Below are positions 1-10,070 of a DNA stretch of 64,000 bases, piece by piece. The stretch comes from Sipunculus nudus (taxonomy: Eukaryota; Annelida; Sipuncula; Golfingiida; Sipunculidae). Below the pieces are notes generated by a model that worked only from the letters and a program-made list of their open reading frames with translations, was not told the DNA's origin and did not search any database. Every line of letters starts with the position of its first letter. Position 1 is the first letter of the stretch. Both the position numbers and the translations under genes were made by a program. The stretch covers positions 34,154,027-34,218,026 of the forward strand of contig CM049308.1 in the NCBI GenBank assembly GCA_026874595.1, given 5' to 3'.

Positions 1-882
1 TTCAAGTCCGAAGAACAAGTAGATGTAAATGTTCAAGTGTACAAGAATGGGGGTGTGTACAAGAACTGGATAAAACTAGGACTTAATGGTGTACAGAATA
101 TGTGTGCATCACAAACAGGCTAATGTTTGATGAGGATATGAATTGACATGCCAATTGACCCTGTTTGAGGAGGATATGAACTGACATGCAAATTGACCCT
201 GTTGTTCATTTGACGTATTGATGTTTATGTACACATGAAATAAAGTATGCATTATGGAGGAGTCTTTGATATTTGTTTATTCAACTGTTTCCAGGAAGAA
301 GGCATTTTGCCTGAAGTCTTACATGTAGGACTGTATTGTGTAATCAGTTGTTTCACATGGGACTCAAGAACTAAGTTTTTTGCACACGCATAATCTTTAA
401 ATCATTTGAAAGGTAATTTAAGCAGAATAAGGATCTGAAATTTTCTGACTTTAATAGAACTTTTTGAACAAGGGAAAGTTTATCAATGGAACAGGCCTAG
501 TATGTCCCACACCTTATATATTTAGAAAAAAAGAGTGAATACTTGTATGAAATTTGACATGGGTCAATATCACACAACAAGATTACCTCTGCAACCTTGA
601 AAACTGCATGAAGGTCATCTATTTTGTAACCTGGCCTGACCCTTCATGAGCTACATCAACGCTGTAAGTTTGGCAGGATTTAGGGATGGAAGATTCAGTA
701 ACCCGCAAATTGCTACAGCTATAAGTATTGAGGACCAGTACATAGAGGCCAGAGCTAGAATACGTTCTTGTCGAGTGCCTATCATCGATGAAATAGGCAT
801 GTTGAGTTGCAAACTCATTGAACAGGTAGACTACACCTGCAGATATGTCCGGGACAATGGAATAGTGTTTGGAGGCCTGCAA
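1..882 (+). repeat. Dispersed repeat copy 1 (inverted partner at 41440-42241)
   Basis: Read as reverse complement, 41440-42241 matches this block in the same order. Shared landmarks include 'aagtccgaagaacaagtaga' at the left end, 'catcacaaacaggctaatgt' near 110 and 'ggaacaggcctagtatgtcc' near 490. This copy has an extra internal duplication of about 50 bp (the 'gaggatatgaa...gacatgc' block occurs twice at 120-215). It also has about 45 bp at 610-655 that the partner lacks. The right part encodes the PIF1-like segment. The left end may continue outside the window. Confidence 0.8.
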
Positions 883-1005
883 GTGACTGTAGCAGGCGAT
901 TTCCCCAGTTCCTGATCATCTGTATGAAGACGGCGGAGAGTTTTGTTTAAATCACCTCAGTTCAAAGAGGCCTTTAGGCACAAATATCAATTAAACAAGG
1001 TGAAT
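600..1005 (+). pseudogene. PIF1-like DNA helicase fragment
   Basis: PIF1-family enzymes are 5'-3' superfamily 1 helicases; many metazoan copies travel with Helitrons or as repeats. The readable frame 646-915 contains a 'GRFSNPQIATAI' block, a Walker B-like 'IIDEIGMLS' near residues 46-54 and 'FGGLQVTVAGDF' near residues 75-86. In the family GDF is followed by a Gln-Leu-Pro-Pro stretch. Here that is damaged, a stop follows, and other frames continue with 'PVPDHLYEDGGEF' and then 'KSPQFKEAFRHKYQLN' up to about 1000. The Walker A region is absent upstream. It is a frameshifted internal fragment. The family call rests on motif order recognised by eye. Confidence 0.7.
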
Positions 1006-1023
1006 CCTTAAATCTTTATACAA

Positions 1024-1340
1024 AAATTTGAATTGAAGGCTGAATAACTAATTTTTACGCCAAATATACCCGGCCTGAGACCTACACATCAAATTAAATG
1101 TGTTACATGCCAAGGTAAATATTAGACCCCCTGATAGTGCCAGTTTTGTACTGTCCAGAAATTTGAATTGAAGGCTGAATAACTAATTTTTACGCCAAAT
1201 ATACCCGGCCTGAGACCAACACATCAAATCAAATGTGTTACATGCCAAATATACCCGGCCTGAGACCTACACATCAAATTAAATGTGTTACATGCCAAGG
1301 TAAATATGGGACCCCCTGATGTGTACTGTCCATAGCTTCA
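1024..1340. repeat. Tandem repeat, 135 bp with 50 bp inner duplication
   Basis: The block starting 'aaatttgaattgaaggctga' at 1024 recurs at 1159 (period 135). Within the second unit the segment 'atacccggcctgagacc...' at 1201 is repeated at 1251 (period 50). Units differ by only a few substitutions, so the duplications look recent. No coding signal. Confidence 0.85.
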
Positions 1341-1659
1341 GTACTGAAATAGTAGTTGTGGTTTATATTAAATACATATAGACCATTTGGTCATGGACAC
1401 ATTGTGCAATTCAATCAAATTTGTAGATAGTCATGAGCACTTTCTCCACATATCATGTAGTACATAACATCTTGGAAAAGGTTTAGCTTAATCATCATTT
1501 AATCATCAATATTAAAAAAGGGATATTTTTATGATGACCTGCAAAAATATTTTATGTGGTCATGCCGTCATAGAGAACAAAGCCTTTAAATTAAACTTCA
1601 TTGTGCGACTCATGCGACCCTTTACATCATTTAAAAAACTTGTTAGAATGGCAGGAGGT

Positions 1660-1760
1660 GGGGAGGTGGGGTCGGAAATTGCCGGCGAGAGGGGGTGGGG
1701 GGGGGGGGGGGGTAAGAAATTGGCGGGAGGGGGGAGCGGGAAAATGTTTGATTGCGGATC
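1660..1760 (+). other. G-rich block with 16-G run
   Basis: Many runs of three or more G on the plus strand, including an uninterrupted run at 1697-1712, followed by C-runs near 1760-1780. A G-quadruplex is possible. Open frames across this block are compositional artefacts. Confidence 0.6.
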
Positions 1761-1814
1761 CCCCCACCCCCCTCAAGAACACACACATTTGGAGAATACC
1801 ATTAGGTCAAAGAA

Positions 1815-2990
1815 ATGAAAAGCATAATAAATTAAGGTTCAGTTATGCCAAGAGGAAACACTTAGGCCAGTTGTCAACAGAAAGCTAGGAACTCGGGGAC
1901 AAAATGTTAGGAGCGTTTCCAAAAAGAGTTTTAAACAAAAACCTGTGTTCCTGTGGCCTTGACCGCAAAAATGTGCAAAGGTCTAGCTCTGCTGGTGGGT
2001 GAGCAATTTTTTTCTTAAATAACATTCCTCGACCATTAGGAACAGAGTGGATTTGAGGGGTGGCGGGGGTGGGATTTAAAAATGCACTGCAAGCTTTTCA
2101 TTAATCAATTCCTTGACCTTACGGAACAAATTAACAACTGGGGTGAGGGATGGTTCAGCCGATTTTGAGCCACACACACGAACAGATATACAGGTCTCAG
2201 ACATAGTACTAAAAAAATCCTTGAACTTGCATCAGTACACCCTGACATTTTGCATCATTCACAACAAGGAAATAAAAGTCGATAGTTAAAAAATTGGTTT
2301 TATTTAACAGTATACATCGCAAACAAGGAATTCCTGTGAAAAAAGCAGAAGCAAGAGAACTAAAAAGAAGTAAACAGGTTTCAGTGAGTCTTTCATTATA
2401 GGAAAGCAGGCGTGTTTGGCGATGCAGGTTACCATCTGCGCGAAAGAGAGGACAATTCGCATCGCAGAGGAACATAACAACGGAAATTGCGATGAGAAAT
2501 TAAATCGTATCCAAACTAGAAGAGTGTAGTGCCAGATCTAAATATTGAAAAGTGGACTTCAAAACGTTAGGCGAGCCTAACAACCTACATTGCCAAAGAG
2601 TTCTGGAAACAAGTAGGTTCACCGTAAAAGATAACCATTTTACTCATGCTAAATATAATAACCAAATACATTATACCTGGGCCAAATTAGGCCATTCTAT
2701 GTCAATACAGACTTGCCAGTTACACAGTTTGCCACTACTTACCACAACAGCTTTTGGGTTAAATGAAATACTATGCTTCTTATGCCAGTCCTTTTTGACG
2801 TTCATTTATCAAACTCACGATTTCAGGCCAGAATGGGAGCCCTGCTTGTTGAATCACATTTAAAGTGCCAGCGGTTCAAATGCACAGTATATTTTGCCTG
2901 TGTGTAATCCCATTCCATGAACCACAATTGCCTTAGTAACGTTAGAGCTGCAGGCGTTCACGCACTGATTCATGACACAAAATCAACACG
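1815..2990. other. No gene recognised
   Basis: AT-rich sequence with only short, family-less frames in both orientations (for example 2209-2475 minus and 2552-2863 plus). No motif, splice pattern or repeat partner stood out. Confidence 0.5.
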
Positions 2991-2997
2991 CTTCATT

Positions 2998-3309
2998 TTA
3001 ATAACAGTTCTCACGCCATTTTGATCTTCTACAACTCTTCCTAAGACCTGCACTTCTGGCTACTAGTGTGAAAAACGTTTTAGCGTATTCCTTTCTGTAA
3101 CTTGCTTTACAATTTCTCCTAACTGAGGTTACCGAAGGTCTATATGATATCAGTCGTTTAATGCATGTAATGTATCTATCCACCACATCCCCGTCATACG
3201 GGATGCCTTTCGATGGCCCTGGATACACGGCCAAGTCTTGGGTGGCTTCCTCAATCTCCTCGCAGCTGTCAAGCAATTTGAAATAAACCTGAACAAGTAT
3301 CTTGTGATG
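2998..3309 (-). CDS. Unidentified frame downstream of piggyBac relic
   Basis: An open minus-strand frame ends at a stop at 2998. It contains 'LAVYPGPSKGIPYDGDVV' and a basic C-terminus, and I do not recognise it. A possible splice acceptor ('acttgttcag') lies just upstream, so it could be a terminal exon. Its upstream in-frame residues belong to the piggyBac relic, so it may instead be chance read-through. Very uncertain. Confidence 0.2.
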   Translation of the reverse strand, partial: HHKILVQVYFKLLDSCEEIEEATQDLAVYPGPSKGIPYDGDVVDRYITCIKRLISYRPSVTSVRRNCKASYRKEYAKTFFTLVARSAGLRKSCRRSKWRENCY

Positions 3310-3845
3310 GAATAAACAAAGCATCAAACTTTGACACAATAAATCCAACAAATATCTGATCTTATATCACTTATCAATATTTGCATTTGGAGCTGAATCA
3401 TTAGAAATATAAAGATAAAGATTGATTTCCTTGAAACTATCACGTGACATTATATTGGGCAATCTCTGAAGTACATATAAATCATCATCATTGTCCAATA
3501 CATATTTAGTGATGGTAATATGATAACATCCATGACAAAACATATTCCAGTGAATTCCTTTATTTCATCTATTGTAACATGTTCCAATTTCATTTATTGT
3601 TTATCTGAATTTGATTGTCGTTGTTGCCTAGCATACGGGTTTGTGCTGCTGACCAGAACACTGAAGACATTATCTCTAAAATATTTGGAGAATGTCAGTG
3701 GCCGACATTCCCTGGCTGCCTCAGCTGACATCTGAAACTGGAGTCCTGTTTGCTTCCCAGGGTTGAAATTTCTTATGAAGTATGCTGAATGGTCATGTGA
3801 TTTTTTCCACTCCCCATCCAAGATGCCTTGACTAAATCTGACCAT
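3290..3845 (-). pseudogene. PiggyBac-type transposase relic
   Basis: PiggyBac transposases are DDD-type cut-and-paste enzymes that insert at TTAA. The minus-strand frame 3845-3594 contains 'ARECRPLTFSKYFRDNVF' followed by 'VSSTNPYARQQ', which fits the family pattern Pro-Leu-x-x-Phe, hydrophobic block, Thr-Asn-x-Tyr-Ala. Further along the minus strand (about 3510-3300), after a frame break, come 'NIMSRDSFKEI' and 'YKIRYLLDLL', the family's MsRdRF and KIRplLd blocks, with an in-frame TGA just before 'YKIRYL'. The catalytic aspartate region is not recognisable further on. A decayed N-terminal half. Confidence 0.65.
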
Positions 3846-4470
3846 TCAGGGGCCTTATTTTGCCATTGTTCTATATATTTATTTGTAATATGCAAAATGT
3901 TACCTACGTAATGACAGCAACCTGCTCTCCATGGGAGCCGTCATGATCCCCGTGAGGCATCTTTATGGTAGTTTCCTTGTCCCACGAATTGTGATAAACC
4001 GATTCGGAGTCAAAATCGCGGCAGTGTCACTGCATATTAATTTATATTGGCCTTTTCATGTTACCAAGACGACGCAATTAAAACGTCTCAAATTTTTCAT
4101 TCATTCACCAGTCAGGGAAAAATAACCTAGACAACACTTGTATAATTTTTAAAGGATCATTACGGCATTGGCCCTTACACAGCTGTTGTTATGACGAGGA
4201 CTTGTATGAACACAAAACCACGTTTCACCCGCCTTATATGGCCGGCCCGTCTGGGAGGGGTTATAGGTCTCAATTTTATTAACATACAATCATGTGGTGC
4301 ATCTCTAAATTACAAAAATTCAAAATGTCCGCCAAAATGACGCATTTGGCCCACTCATCATAAACTTTATACGTAGATACTACTTTTAATATGTCAATAT
4401 ATGTGTCTTCGGGGTGAGGAAACCAAAATCTCACCTATTTAATATGATTAACCCTACCTAAAATGAGTTT
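3846..4470. other. Intergenic; one CArG-like decamer
   Basis: No gene seen. The decamer CCTTATATGG at 4232-4241 matches the serum-response-factor CArG consensus, but a single isolated match is expected by chance at this scale. Confidence 0.4.
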
Positions 4471-5925
4471 GGTGTGAGTTTTCGTAATTGTATCCGCCAA
4501 AAGAGTTTTCAGCCCACTGCCGCCGCCGCGTAAATGTCCGGAGAACTCCTCCGTAACCGCTGGGTGGATTTTTATAAAACCCAGGATTTTGTTTGGGTCA
4601 CATGTGAAATGCTGCGCCCCGATTTTGTTTTGGCCTCTGACCTTTCCTCTCTGCCAGTCGTCCATTTGTGCGTCTGTTTCCATACATAAACCCACATATC
4701 TCGGGAACTCTTTGACCGATCAGGAAAAAAAATTGTACAAATGTAGCCCTTGGATATGCAACCAAATATAAACAAAAAATGGTGGCGCCACCTGCAACCA
4801 TGTTTGCACAGTGTCCATCTGTTCATCTGCCTTAGGTTAAAATCACTCGTATCTCTGCAGTGGTTTGACTAATTCACCTGAAATTTGGCATGCGTATACA
4901 TCCTGGATAGCTTTCTTGATTTTATGACAGGTAGCGCCACCTACATCCACGTTCACACTGTAGACTTCCGAGCTCATATCTCAGGATCCGTTTGACCGAT
5001 TGGGCCAAAATTGTACATGTATCTCACATAGCTCTTTATCATACGCAAAACTGGTGGCGCAACCTGCAACCATTTTTGCACAGCGTCCGTCTGTTTGTCT
5101 GCCGTGGGATAATATCACTCGTAGCTCGGCAGTGGTTTGACATATCTGCCTAAAATTTTGCGGTTTTATAAATCCTGGAAAGCATTCTTGATTTTATGAC
5201 AGGTGGCGCCACGTACATTCTATTTTACGCTGCAGACATCCAAGCTCATATTTCGGGAACCTTTTGACCGATTGGGCCAAAATTTTGCATGTTAATAGAT
5301 CTCACATAGCTCTTTATCATAAACAAAACTGGAGGGGCCACCTGCAAACATTTATGCACAGCGTCCGTCTGTTTGTCTGCCGCGGGCTATAATCACTCAT
5401 ATCTCTGTAGTGATTTGACATAACTGCTTAAATATTGCAGGTTTATACACTTGGATAGCCTTCTCAATTTGTTTGGCAGGTGGCGCCACCTACATTCTAT
5501 TTTACGCTGCAGACATCCAAGCTCATATTTCGGGAACCTTTTGACCGATTAGGCCAAAATTTTGCATGTGTATAGATCTCACATAGCTCTTTATCATAAA
5601 CAAAACTGGAGGGGCCACCTGCAACCATTTATGCACAGCGTCCGTCTGTTTGTCTGCCGTGGGCTATAATCACTCATATCTCTGAAGTGGTTTGACATAA
5701 CTGCTTAAATTTTGCAGGTTTATACATCTAGGATAACCTTCTCGATTTTTTTGGCAGGTGGCGCCACCTACATTCTAGTTTACGCCGCAGACATCCAAGC
5801 TCAAATCTCGGGAACCGTATGACCGATTGGGCCAAAATTTTGCATGTGTATAGATCTCACATAGCTCGTAATCACACACAAGAATTGGTGCCGCCACCTG
5901 CCACTATTTTTGCACAAGTCCTTCA
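4470..5925. repeat. R2 satellite array, dimeric ~277 bp units
   Basis: Two half-units of about 125-150 bp alternate. One carries 'ggtggcgccacctgcaacca' and 'ttgcacagcgtccgtctgtt'; the other carries 'caggtggcgccacctacatt' and 'atctcgggaaccgtttgacc'. Landmarks near 4784, 5052, 5331, 5610 and 5887 give dimer spacings of about 268-279 bp. The core is the perfect palindrome TGGCGCCA. The same unit recurs at 29539-29940 and 47880-49390. Short frames inside are not genes. Confidence 0.85.
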
Positions 5926-6364
5926 GCTCATTAACCGAATTTTTCCATGGATATATGGCTTTCATTATTATTTACAAGGATTATGGGTGTCAAATAGCCC
6001 AGATCTGACCATTTTAACGCGATCAATCGTACCCAGTACGTATTATATGCCATATTTGGTGATGGTGATTTTATTACTTTTAATATATCTGTTAATCACT
6101 TTTTTATACAAAATCAGTAATATACCACCTTGCCGCAATTGCTGACACATTTACATAAACAATTTCATAACCACAAGCCGCAACCAGATTTAGCTATAGT
6201 AGCCTCCATAATTATATAACACTGTCAGTCCATTCTCAGTTCATACTGTAGTCCATGCTTGTGTTATCACAGCAGTTTTCCTATGTGAAGATGATAATGA
6301 TATAGACATCACTACATCGATAAGTTCTTGCACTATAACTCTAGTTTATATCCAGTTTTTTCAG
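5926..6364. other. No gene recognised
   Basis: AT-rich spacer between the R2 array and the RecQ-like relic. It ends in a pyrimidine-rich tract and 'ttttttcag', which would serve as a splice acceptor for the block that follows. Confidence 0.4.
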
Positions 6365-6770
6365 GAACTCCTGATGACCAAACTGGGCAGGTATGTTTAC
6401 GACAGCCTGGAAGAAAAGGACTCAAGAAAATGCCTCATAAAAACCTATGATGGCAGCATGGACAACACAAATGAGTGCCCAGAGAGCACGGTACGTTGCT
6501 TTGGGGACAGGTGTGCAGATCCCAGACATTTCTAACATCATACATGTGGTGTACCCTCTCTGTGGCAGGAACTGAGGCGTTGTGCAAGGATCCGGGGATG
6601 ACAGGTGTAGCACAGCGGTATACCTTGCCACCCACCTGGCATCAAAAGCCCAAAACAGATAGTAACGAGGTTATGATGAAAGGAAGACATGGCTGTCAGG
6701 AGTGGTAGAGGGAACTACATTGTGCTACAGAAGAGCCATTCTCCAACACTTCGTCATGATAACATGGCAT
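6365..6770 (+). pseudogene. RecQ-like DNA helicase fragment
   Basis: RecQ enzymes are 3'-5' superfamily 2 helicases. After the acceptor-like 'ttttttcag' an open block reads 'ELLMTKLGRYVYDSLEE' to 'TYDGSMDNTNECPEST'. This resembles the second RecA-like lobe, where a hydrophobic helix precedes the family's 'fH.s.t' block. Other frames then give 'GTGVQIPDISNIIHVVYP' (family motif GmGvdipdvr.viH), then 'WQELRRCARI' (motif VI, W/Y-QE-x-GR-x-x-RDG) and finally 'CYRRAILQHF', like the zinc-binding region start. At least three frameshifts or stops are needed, so it is not functional. Confidence 0.65.
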
Positions 6771-7533
6771 ACATTATCCAAACAGTCTTTAACAAGTTTT
6801 TTTCATATCTTTCATTGCATCTTCCACTAGTCATCTTGGACTCACTTATTCTTCACTCGTTTGGGCCGCCATGTTTGTTTGTTAAATGTCCTCCGTGTCG
6901 TCTGTCGCTTCTTTACTGTCTTGACCTTGTTTTATTTCGATAAATGTTAAAATATTTCCGGTAACTGGCTGGTCTTTGGTACTTGCTGTCCTTTCTTTAA
7001 GAGGCATTTTTTTTTTAATTCTACTTTTTATGCTTAATTTTCTGATTTTTACTACGGGCGCTTCCTGGATCATCCTCACCAGCTCTTAATTACACCGGAA
7101 GTCCTCCGACAATAAGACATTAACCTGTGAGGAGGCAGTAAGTGATGTATGGCTTCCCCCAGAAAGAACTGTACCGGTAGTTGATCACATGGAAATTCCT
7201 GTTTGAGATATCTCAATGGAAAAGGGGAGAAAAAGGACCACGACTTAAGCTCAGATGACTTACAGTCAGCTTAGCTTATAAATACAGTCCAGGTTAACTG
7301 TTCACAATATGTTAAATATGGTACTATAGGCATTTTGTTTCATTGTGCCTTGTTTTTAGTGGAGGCGGAACCATTAAGGACTGCACATCAAACATCTTAC
7401 CTAACGTGTTGACCCATCAAACTGGGAAATTCCACAACTGGGCAGGGCAAAGGGAGAAGTCTGGCTTTTGAACATCACCAATGGTGCAAGTCATAGTCAC
7501 TAAGTTTTTCGTTTCTTCTGGAATTATTCTCAG
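6771..7533. other. No gene recognised
   Basis: Mostly AT-rich DNA with short frames without family features. The right end is the pyrimidine-rich tract 'ttcttctggaattattctcag', a good splice-acceptor candidate for the exon-like block at 7534. Confidence 0.4.
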
Positions 7534-7695
7534 GGAGAAAGACAACTATAGTCTGCTGGTTTTGAAAGACGATGCACTAGAAGAAATCGAAATGGTTTGA
7601 AATGAAGGACTAATTGTTGAAACCTTTTGGAACCTCAGACGCCGATCAACGGCTTAAACGTATGTGCAGAGGTCGCATACAGGTGCAGGTGCAAG
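7534..7695 (+). pseudogene. Duplicated exon-like block, copy 1
   Basis: Flanked by an acceptor-like 'attattctcag' and a donor-like 'gcaag/gtatat'. The readable frame gives 'YSLLVLKDDALEEIEMV' and 'NEGLIVETFWNLR', interrupted by an in-frame TGA and TAA. A cleaner copy lies at 45620-45795 with a donor GT at the homologous position, and a partial copy at 49985-50058. The protein family is not recognised. Conservation of both reading frame and splice boundary suggests a duplicated real exon rather than a random repeat. Confidence 0.5.
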
Positions 7696-7729
7696 GTATA
7701 TACAATTTGTATAGTGCACAACTGCGGTC

Positions 7730-8060
7730 TTGAGAGGGAAAAAAATGTGAAGAGTGGGACAAGAACATCTTTGGCTGTTCGGTCGGGGAACACCGAATGT
7801 ATTATTGTTATGGGACGAACGGGAACTTTTAAATGTGTAAACGTGAGAGAAGGAAGAGGAACTAAAAATTAGGTGTACATGTTGTGCATCTTCATTTGGG
7901 GGGCAAAAGCAACCTTGGTGGATTTAGAAAACCTCGTATGGGTGGCCTAATATGCAGACGTGGAGATGCCAGAAGTTCTTAGAGATACCAGAGGTTTGTG
8001 CAGAGCAGCCTTAAGTATTAGGATTTGTAACAAATGTTATTATTTACTTCACTTGACATT
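7730..8060 (+). repeat. Inverted-duplicate block, copy 1
   Basis: Matches the reverse complement of about 17205-17480, sharing 'acgaacgggaacttttaaa', 'tgtacatgttgtgcatctt' and 'aaaagcaaccttggtgga'. The minus copy has the longer open frame, with several Cys and Trp residues. No known family. Confidence 0.7.
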
Positions 8061-8219
8061 ATATATATTTTTTTCATACGTTTCAGATTCTGATCACAGA
8101 CTATCAATTGGGAACAGTGTTACTAGGGGCCGACTATGAAAGGGGAACAGTGTTACTTTTGGCCATGTGGCGATGGTAAAGATACATTTTTTCTGGCATC
8201 AGCCAATCTAAGTCTCAAG

Positions 8220-8345
8220 TGCGACTTGAGGGAGAGGATAACTTCAACATGGAAACCTCAACAGGGACTTTCAGGAAAACTTCATCAGGGAAACTTAAAC
8301 ATGGAATTGGGAGTGGGAAAGCTTTAAACAGGGAACTTTCAACGG
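8220..8345. repeat. Degenerate short tandem repeat
   Basis: Imperfect recurrences of 'tcaacagggactt' and 'ttaaacagggaactt' with alternating 'gggagtggga' pieces at roughly 14-28 bp spacing. Confidence 0.5.
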
Positions 8346-8528
8346 GGACTTGGGAGTGAGAACAGTAAACTGCCGATGTAAGTGTCATTTGCTGTTTGCT
8401 GTGGGGAAATAGATTGCATAGATTGCCAGCTCAACCTAAGCCCCTTTCCGCAAGCTATGATTTAATGTCGCAAATGTTCAGAACGGTTGAAGAGGCTACC
8501 CTGCTGGATGAGTTCGTGGAACTTGATT

Positions 8529-8550
8529 GGGGGGGGGGGGGGGGGGGGGG
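8529..8550 (+). other. 22-G homopolymer run
   Basis: An uninterrupted run of 22 G. A near-identical length occurs at 10488-10509. Exact length is unreliable in any assembly. Confidence 0.8.
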
Positions 8551-8554
8551 CACC

Positions 8555-8745
8555 ATCATCGTGGACCCGTACATCGTGGAATTTCGGGTAGCCGAACATC
8601 GTCGAATTTCGGAGACCCATTCATCCAGGAATTTCTGGGAGCCTGAAATCGTGCAACTGCGGGGACCCGTACATCACGGAACTACGGGGACCGTACATCG
8701 TGCAACTGCGGGGACCATAAATCTTCGAACTGCGTGTCCTAGTGA
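8555..8745. repeat. Degenerate minisatellite, ~27 bp units
   Basis: About seven imperfect units of the form 'gacccgtacatcgtggaatttcggg' lie in a row immediately after the G run. Confidence 0.65.
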
Positions 8746-8769
8746 AAAAGTCGGCGTACGTTCAATGTA

Positions 8770-10070
8770 ATATTAATTACTAAAATCGCTAGATAATGTA
8801 AGGTAACATTAAATGAATAGAAAATAAATATTTATATATAATATTGTTTTTATTTAAATTAAATATGTACAGAGCATTTCTGCACGAAAAAGTCATGTTC
8901 AAAATTTGCTGCTCTGATTAAATAAAACTGACTTGCAATTTCGACATCCTGAACATGTTAAAAGCGGTTGTCCTAAATAAAATGTTATGCAAGGACTTTC
9001 ATTACGTTAGGACTGGAGCATAAAAAAACTTAATATATTAGTTATTCCAAAGCAGAATGGTTGTTAATGCCATAGTCTGCTCTTATTTTACCATTTTAGA
9101 TTTTGAAAATTAAAATAAAAATAAGCTTATACGAAAACCAATTAAACAACATGCATGTTTTTTTTCAGGAATAGAAATCAAAGTCCTACCCGAAAAATAC
9201 AAAAGAAAGGTCCGCCAATAAGGACTGCCCGATCAATGAAAAATCAAGGGGTCTGTCCAAACAAGGACTTCAGGAACAGGAATATATTTGTATACAAGTA
9301 ATCCAACGCTGATTATCGAAATTACCATTTTTACAAAGATAAACAAAAAAATGCAATAGGTGCTTGGTTAATACCATCCATTCTGACGCGTGACGTCCGC
9401 GTTGTAGCCGCGTAATTGTTTTGACTTTGTCGCGTGGCGCACACGTTACGCGCGCGCGCGCGCGCTAGTCTGTTTTAAACTTCAATGCTGCTTAAGATTC
9501 TATGAGACATGTTTATTATTTTTGCAAATTGACTCATAGGTAGAACATTTTCTGTAACTATCACTTGAGACGCATGATCATTAAATATGTCTCTTATGCG
9601 TAAATTGAAAATTTTTAATGATACTTTGTAGGAGCATGCAGAAAATCCTAGAAATAAACCACAGCAAGCGAAATCGAATTTGAGATTTCAGAAGTGTTGA
9701 TATATGCACCACATCAGAAGGATGGGAAGCAATTCAGGGTAAAGGAAATGTCAATATTTTTTTAACTGTTGTACAAGCTATGGCTTCTTAAACCCCCCCC
9801 CCTAACAAAGTAACAGGAAGAGATTTAGAAATTTTCTTTCGTGCCACTTGTCTGTCCATCCGTCACGAATTTACTTGTATACTGGGTATAAGCCAATCCA
9901 TGCAACCAAACCCTTTCACATATGGCCCACCCACCAATATGCGAAGAACCCAATTTTTAGGTCGGCAGACCGAGTCATCAGAGCCCAGGTGATTACATCA
10001 GAACTGGTGGAAAGAGAAATTGTCATTCTTTCACCCCGCACCTGCAGAAAGTGCAAATTGCTTTATCATG
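8770..10070. other. Intergenic; CG run and inverted-repeat fragment
   Basis: No gene recognised. 9225-9290 ('aaggggtctgtccaaacaag', 'gacttcaggaacagg') matches the reverse complement of about 16665-16735. Alternating CpG fills 9449-9465, unusual against the AT-rich surroundings and able in principle to adopt Z-DNA. A poly-C stretch occurs near 9792-9802. Confidence 0.5.

Noticed and set aside
1531-1888. Gly-rich plus-strand frames
   Set aside because: They cross the G-rich block and reflect composition only.
4232-4241. CArG-box consensus
   Set aside because: A single decamer without other sites or a nearby gene.
4435-4826. Overlapping frames of 60-86 codons on both strands
   Set aside because: They lie in the R2 array and the same frames recur in its other copies (29.5 and 48.1 kb). 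Repeat artefact.
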